Source: Micromonospora coerulea (GTDB lineage Bacteria; Actinomycetota; Actinomycetes; Mycobacteriales; Micromonosporaceae). From it: a stretch of DNA of 54,425 nt. The stretch is from contig NZ_JAEMUW010000030.1 of the NCBI RefSeq assembly GCF_016598485.1, positions 1 to 54,425 on the forward strand, written 5' to 3'. Below the pieces are notes generated by a model. It did no database searches. It saw nothing but the letters and a program-made list of their open reading frames with translations, and was not told the origin of the DNA. A program made the translations under genes and the position numbers. Positions 51,933 through 54,425 of this stretch are shown one piece after another (position 1 is the first letter of the stretch; every line of letters begins with the position of its first letter).

Positions 51933-53700
51933 GCGACTGACCCTGAAGAACTGGCGCAGCTACGAGGATGTCACCGTCGAGTTCGGAGCAGGGACGACCT
52001 TCGTAGTTGCGTCCAACGGTGTAGGCAAGACCTCGCTAGTCGAGGCTGCGCGGTGGGCACTCTTCGGCAGGATCGCGCCAGAAGGCCACGGCGCGGTCCG
52101 TGCAGGTGCAGCCGCCGCTTCCGCGACTGTCGAACTCGAACTTCCAGACCTGCGCGTCCTCTGCGTCGAAAGGACGCTCTCGGGCAAGCCCCGTCGCGCG
52201 GACGTGCCCCCCGCAGTTCGCCTCGACGGGGCGCCCGTACCCCACGAAGAACTCGAGCGGCATTTGATCACGGCATATGGTACCGACCCCGGCTTCCTGG
52301 CACGTCTAGCGATGCCCGCCGTCGACCGGGGCCACGACAGGCCTACCGCCCTAGGCCTAGAAGAACACCTGGGCCGGTACTACGGAATCGACGGCCTGCG
52401 AACCGCGATCGAGCAGCTCAATGCTCGCCGCAAGGCCAACGAAGCCCAAATCAAGCGAATCAAAGACGCGAACTCGACTAGTTCCCAACGACTCGCGCAA
52501 CTGCAGGACGACGTGGAACGAACGGCCCGCCAAGTCGAGGAAGCCACCGAAGCGCACAAAACTGCGCAGGACAAGGTCGCCAACGCCCGGGAGCGGGAAC
52601 GCCGCCTAGCCGAAATTCAACGGTGGCAGGACGACCATTCGACCTGGACCGAAGCCGTCAAGCGTCTCGCTCTGCGGGTCTCCGCCGACCTCGGCCGACC
52701 CGTCGCCGGCGACAGCCTCGAAGGACTGCTCGACGAACGACTGGCGGATATCGACCGGCAAATCGAGGCTGTCCGTGTCGAGCTCGCGGTCAATGCGGCC
52801 AAGGAGGCGGCACTGACTGCCAACCAAGAAGGCCTCGATGCAGCACACGACGACTGCCCAATCTGCCGGCGACCACTCGATGACACGACAATCGCACTTG
52901 CACACGAGGTCAACGCACAGGACCTTTCTGCCCTCCGCGGCGCCGTCGTCAAACTCAAAACCTCCGAGAGTAACTTGCTCGCCGGGCGCGAACGCATCAA
53001 GGCCGCTCAGAACGAGTGGCGACGAATCCCGCGTCCCGGAGACGCACCCCGAGCCCCAGCCCCTGATGATGAGGAGCTATCCACCGCCACCGAGTTTGCT
53101 GCGATAGCCCAAACCACGCTCACTGCCTTGGTAGAGGCTCGTGCCGCCCAGGTTCAAGCGACAAGGGAACTGAACCAGGCTCGCGCCGCCGACGAGGCGA
53201 TGCGAGAGCTTGAGTCCCTATTTAGGCAGGCGGCAATTCTCAGAGCGGCCGCAGAGGCAACCGAGTCAACGCTCACAGAACTGCTCGAGGGGACAATCCG
53301 CCCGCTCGCGGCGGAGATAAATCAGCGTTGGAAGGCGTTGTTCCCAGACCGAGGAGACGTCAACACCTACCCGAACGGAAACATGACGAGGACGGTCAAC
53401 GGACACCCCCTACCCTACGACTCGTTCAGCACCGGTGAGACGATGGGTGCAACCCTTCTTCTCCGGCTCCTCGTCGTACAGATGGCCACCACAGCGGACT
53501 TCTGCTGGTTCGACGAACCACTCGAGCACCTCGACCCTGACGTCCGCCGCAAGGTGGCAAGCCTCCTGTCCCGCGTCACCACCGCAGACGGGCCGCTAAG
53601 GCAAGTGGTAGTCACCACATATGAAGAGCCCCTTGCGCGTCACCTCAACGCGCGAGACCAACACACGGTCAACCTTCTCGACGTACGCCAGTCGGGCTGA
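51925..53700 (+). CDS. Rad50/SMC-like ABC ATPase with zinc-hook motif
   Basis: 591 residues. Walker A is VVASNGVGKTSLVEAARWAL (about 27-46). Coiled-coil arms flank a zinc hook, DDCPICRRPL (about 310-319), with the CPIC pair. The ABC signature is DSFSTGETMGATLLL (about 498) and Walker B is FCWFDEPLEHLDPDVR (about 527). It is much shorter than Rad50 (some 900 residues), so the arms are short. Proteins of this class sense or act on DNA ends in many defence systems. It is the last gene of the operon and no separate nuclease is encoded beside it. Confidence 0.88.
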   Translation: MIRRLTLKNWRSYEDVTVEFGAGTTFVVASNGVGKTSLVEAARWALFGRIAPEGHGAVRAGAAAASATVELELPDLRVLCVERTLSGKPRRADVPPAVRLDGAPVPHEELERHLITAYGTDPGFLARLAMPAVDRGHDRPTALGLEEHLGRYYGIDGLRTAIEQLNARRKANEAQIKRIKDANSTSSQRLAQLQDDVERTARQVEEATEAHKTAQDKVANARERERRLAEIQRWQDDHSTWTEAVKRLALRVSADLGRPVAGDSLEGLLDERLADIDRQIEAVRVELAVNAAKEAALTANQEGLDAAHDDCPICRRPLDDTTIALAHEVNAQDLSALRGAVVKLKTSESNLLAGRERIKAAQNEWRRIPRPGDAPRAPAPDDEELSTATEFAAIAQTTLTALVEARAAQVQATRELNQARAADEAMRELESLFRQAAILRAAAEATESTLTELLEGTIRPLAAEINQRWKALFPDRGDVNTYPNGNMTRTVNGHPLPYDSFSTGETMGATLLLRLLVVQMATTADFCWFDEPLEHLDPDVRRKVASLLSRVTTADGPLRQVVVTTYEEPLARHLNARDQHTVNLLDVRQSG

Positions 53701-53717
53701 CACCCGTCGGGACCCGA

Positions 53718-53945
53718 AGCCGGGCAACCGCAACGACACGACCGACTACCGAACCTGTGGGATCGACCAGAAGCTGGGCCGGCCTGCCGGTCATGGCCGA
53801 CGGCGGCTACCGCGGCAACCCGGAGGTGATCATCCCGTCCCGTAAGAATCGCGACGGCAGCCCGCTACCGGCCTGGAAAGAAGACCTCAACGCCCAGCAC
53901 CGCACCGTCCGCGCCTAGGTCGAACACGCCCTGGCCAGGATGAAG
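53718..53945 (+). pseudogene. IS5-family transposase relic, related to the 13102 element
   Basis: Begins abruptly with a KPGNRNDT block, then ADGGYRGNPEVI in a shifted frame, LPAWKEDLNAQHRTVRA, a TAG, VEHALARMKC and another TAG. The order equals the C-terminal third of the transposase at 13106-13937. A frameshift and two stops show decay. It directly follows the ATPase gene. Confidence 0.7.
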
Positions 53946-54125
53946 TGCTAGGCGGGCGCAACCGGTGGTAGCGCTCGGAATGTGCTCGGTGAGTCGTGGG
54001 CACGCACCCGTAGCTCTGGTCAGTGTCGGGCAGCGGTGGGTACCAGGCGTTGCCAGGCGATGAACGCATGCTCGGTGTGTGCTCCACCGGTCGGAGCAGC
54101 GGCGGCTGCCAGCGGTGAGCATCGG

Positions 54126-54144
54126 TGGGCACTCCTGGGCACTC
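54126..54144. repeat. Tandem TGGGCACTC repeats before the tRNA-like sequence
   Basis: TGGGCACTC occurs at 54126 and 54136, with a variant TGGGCACGC at 53997. Direct repeats like this just upstream of a tRNA gene recall integrase arm or attachment regions, but no integrase is adjacent. Confidence 0.35.
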
Positions 54145-54179
54145 GTGGCTGTCCGCTGGCAGGTAAGCTGGGCCCTCGC

Positions 54180-54233
54180 GCCCTCGTAGCTCAGGGGATA
54201 GAGCATCGGTTTCCTAAACCGTGTGCAGGACGC
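54180..54233 (+). tRNA. tRNA-Arg(CCU)-like gene, 5' part only (pseudo-tRNA)
   Basis: GCCCTCG (acceptor strand), TAGCTCAGGGGATAGAGC (D arm) and the anticodon arm with loop TTCCTAA (CCU anticodon) match a standard bacterial tRNA-Arg. Beyond about 54226 the expected T-arm with a TTCGA loop and the 3' acceptor strand CGAGGGC are absent. The gene is therefore truncated or heavily altered at its 3' end, the side where integrative elements insert. Confidence 0.65.
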
Positions 54234-54287
54234 ACCTGGCGGGAGATGAGAGCCCCTCTGCAATTGAGCTGCCCGCCCGTGCGAGCG

Positions 54288-54425
54288 TTACGGGACGAGC
54301 CGCCGGATGGCGATGATCTCACTGTGCCATTCCTCCAGGTGACTGATCTTGACGACGTCCCCGGAAGCTGGAGCCTGCACGATCTTGCCAGCACCGAGGT
54401 ACATGCCTACATGGCGAGGGTTGCG
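54288..54425 (-). CDS. NlpC/P60-family protein, C-terminal end (cut by window edge)
   Basis: The frame enters from the right edge and ends at TAA 54290-54288. RHVGMYLGAGKIVQAPASGD followed by VVKISHLEEW and IRRLVP is the usual end of an NlpC/P60 cell-wall endopeptidase, including the catalytic His in HVGMYLG. The catalytic Cys and the rest lie outside the window. Confidence 0.85.
   Translation of the reverse strand, partial: RNPRHVGMYLGAGKIVQAPASGDVVKISHLEEWHSEIIAIRRLVP

Overview
The window is very GC-rich, uses many GTG starts and is full of 4-nt stop/start overlaps. Its accessory genes (DUF3618/Holin-X membrane proteins, an AlpA-like regulator, tyrosine integrases with an N-terminal Cys motif) are typical of actinomycetes; Micromonosporaceae such as Micromonospora, Salinispora or Actinoplanes would fit, but I cannot fix the genus. 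Almost everything here looks like accessory DNA: a mobile-element graveyard, two related integrative modules, a giant Rhs-type toxin gene and a defence island.

Layout. 1-3200: broken IS3, IS6 and IS5-like transposases around a small operon of actinobacterial envelope proteins. 3400-8800 (minus): module 1, a decayed integrase, an excisionase-like protein, a C5-cytosine methyltransferase split in two frames, an amino-methyltransferase and a methyltransferase-like partner truncated at its N terminus. 8800-16000: a lipoprotein relic, a DedA protein, a broken IS256, an ArsR-SRPBCC/DUF1905/VOC operon, an IS5 element with intact ends, an APH-like kinase and a small P-loop ATPase. 16065-22992: module 2, the same cassette in opposite orientation and more complete, with a sigma-like gene, an iteron-like repeat field, the three methyltransferase genes, a 32-codon ORF, excisionase and an apparently intact integrase. 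23146-25754: an H1-like DNA-binding protein and a RecD2 helicase cut off by an IS relic. 25852-33423: a 2523-residue SpvB/FG-GAP/YD-repeat protein with a variable C-terminal domain. 34375-36020: small regulatory, CGxPWPC-type and membrane proteins.

36017-53700 is a defence island. It holds a stand-alone HTH plus N6-methylase protein, a type I restriction-modification operon with two different tandem hsdM genes followed by hsdS and hsdR, and then two divergent operons. On the minus strand these encode a ubiquitin-like protein, a cysteine-free E2-like protein, a JAB-E1 fusion and a small accessory protein. On the plus strand they encode a PemK/MazF-like protein, a sigma-like protein, a protein with an anti-sigma type HxxxCxxC motif and a Rad50-like ATPase with a zinc-hook CPIC. 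An 11-bp perfect inverted repeat lies in the shared promoter region. This pair of operons is the best candidate here for an undescribed or poorly described system.

The window ends with an IS5 relic, the 5' part of a tRNA-Arg(CCU)-like gene whose 3' part is not recognisable, and the C terminus of an NlpC/P60 protein. No tools were run: family names rest on recognised motifs, and identity figures are estimates by eye.
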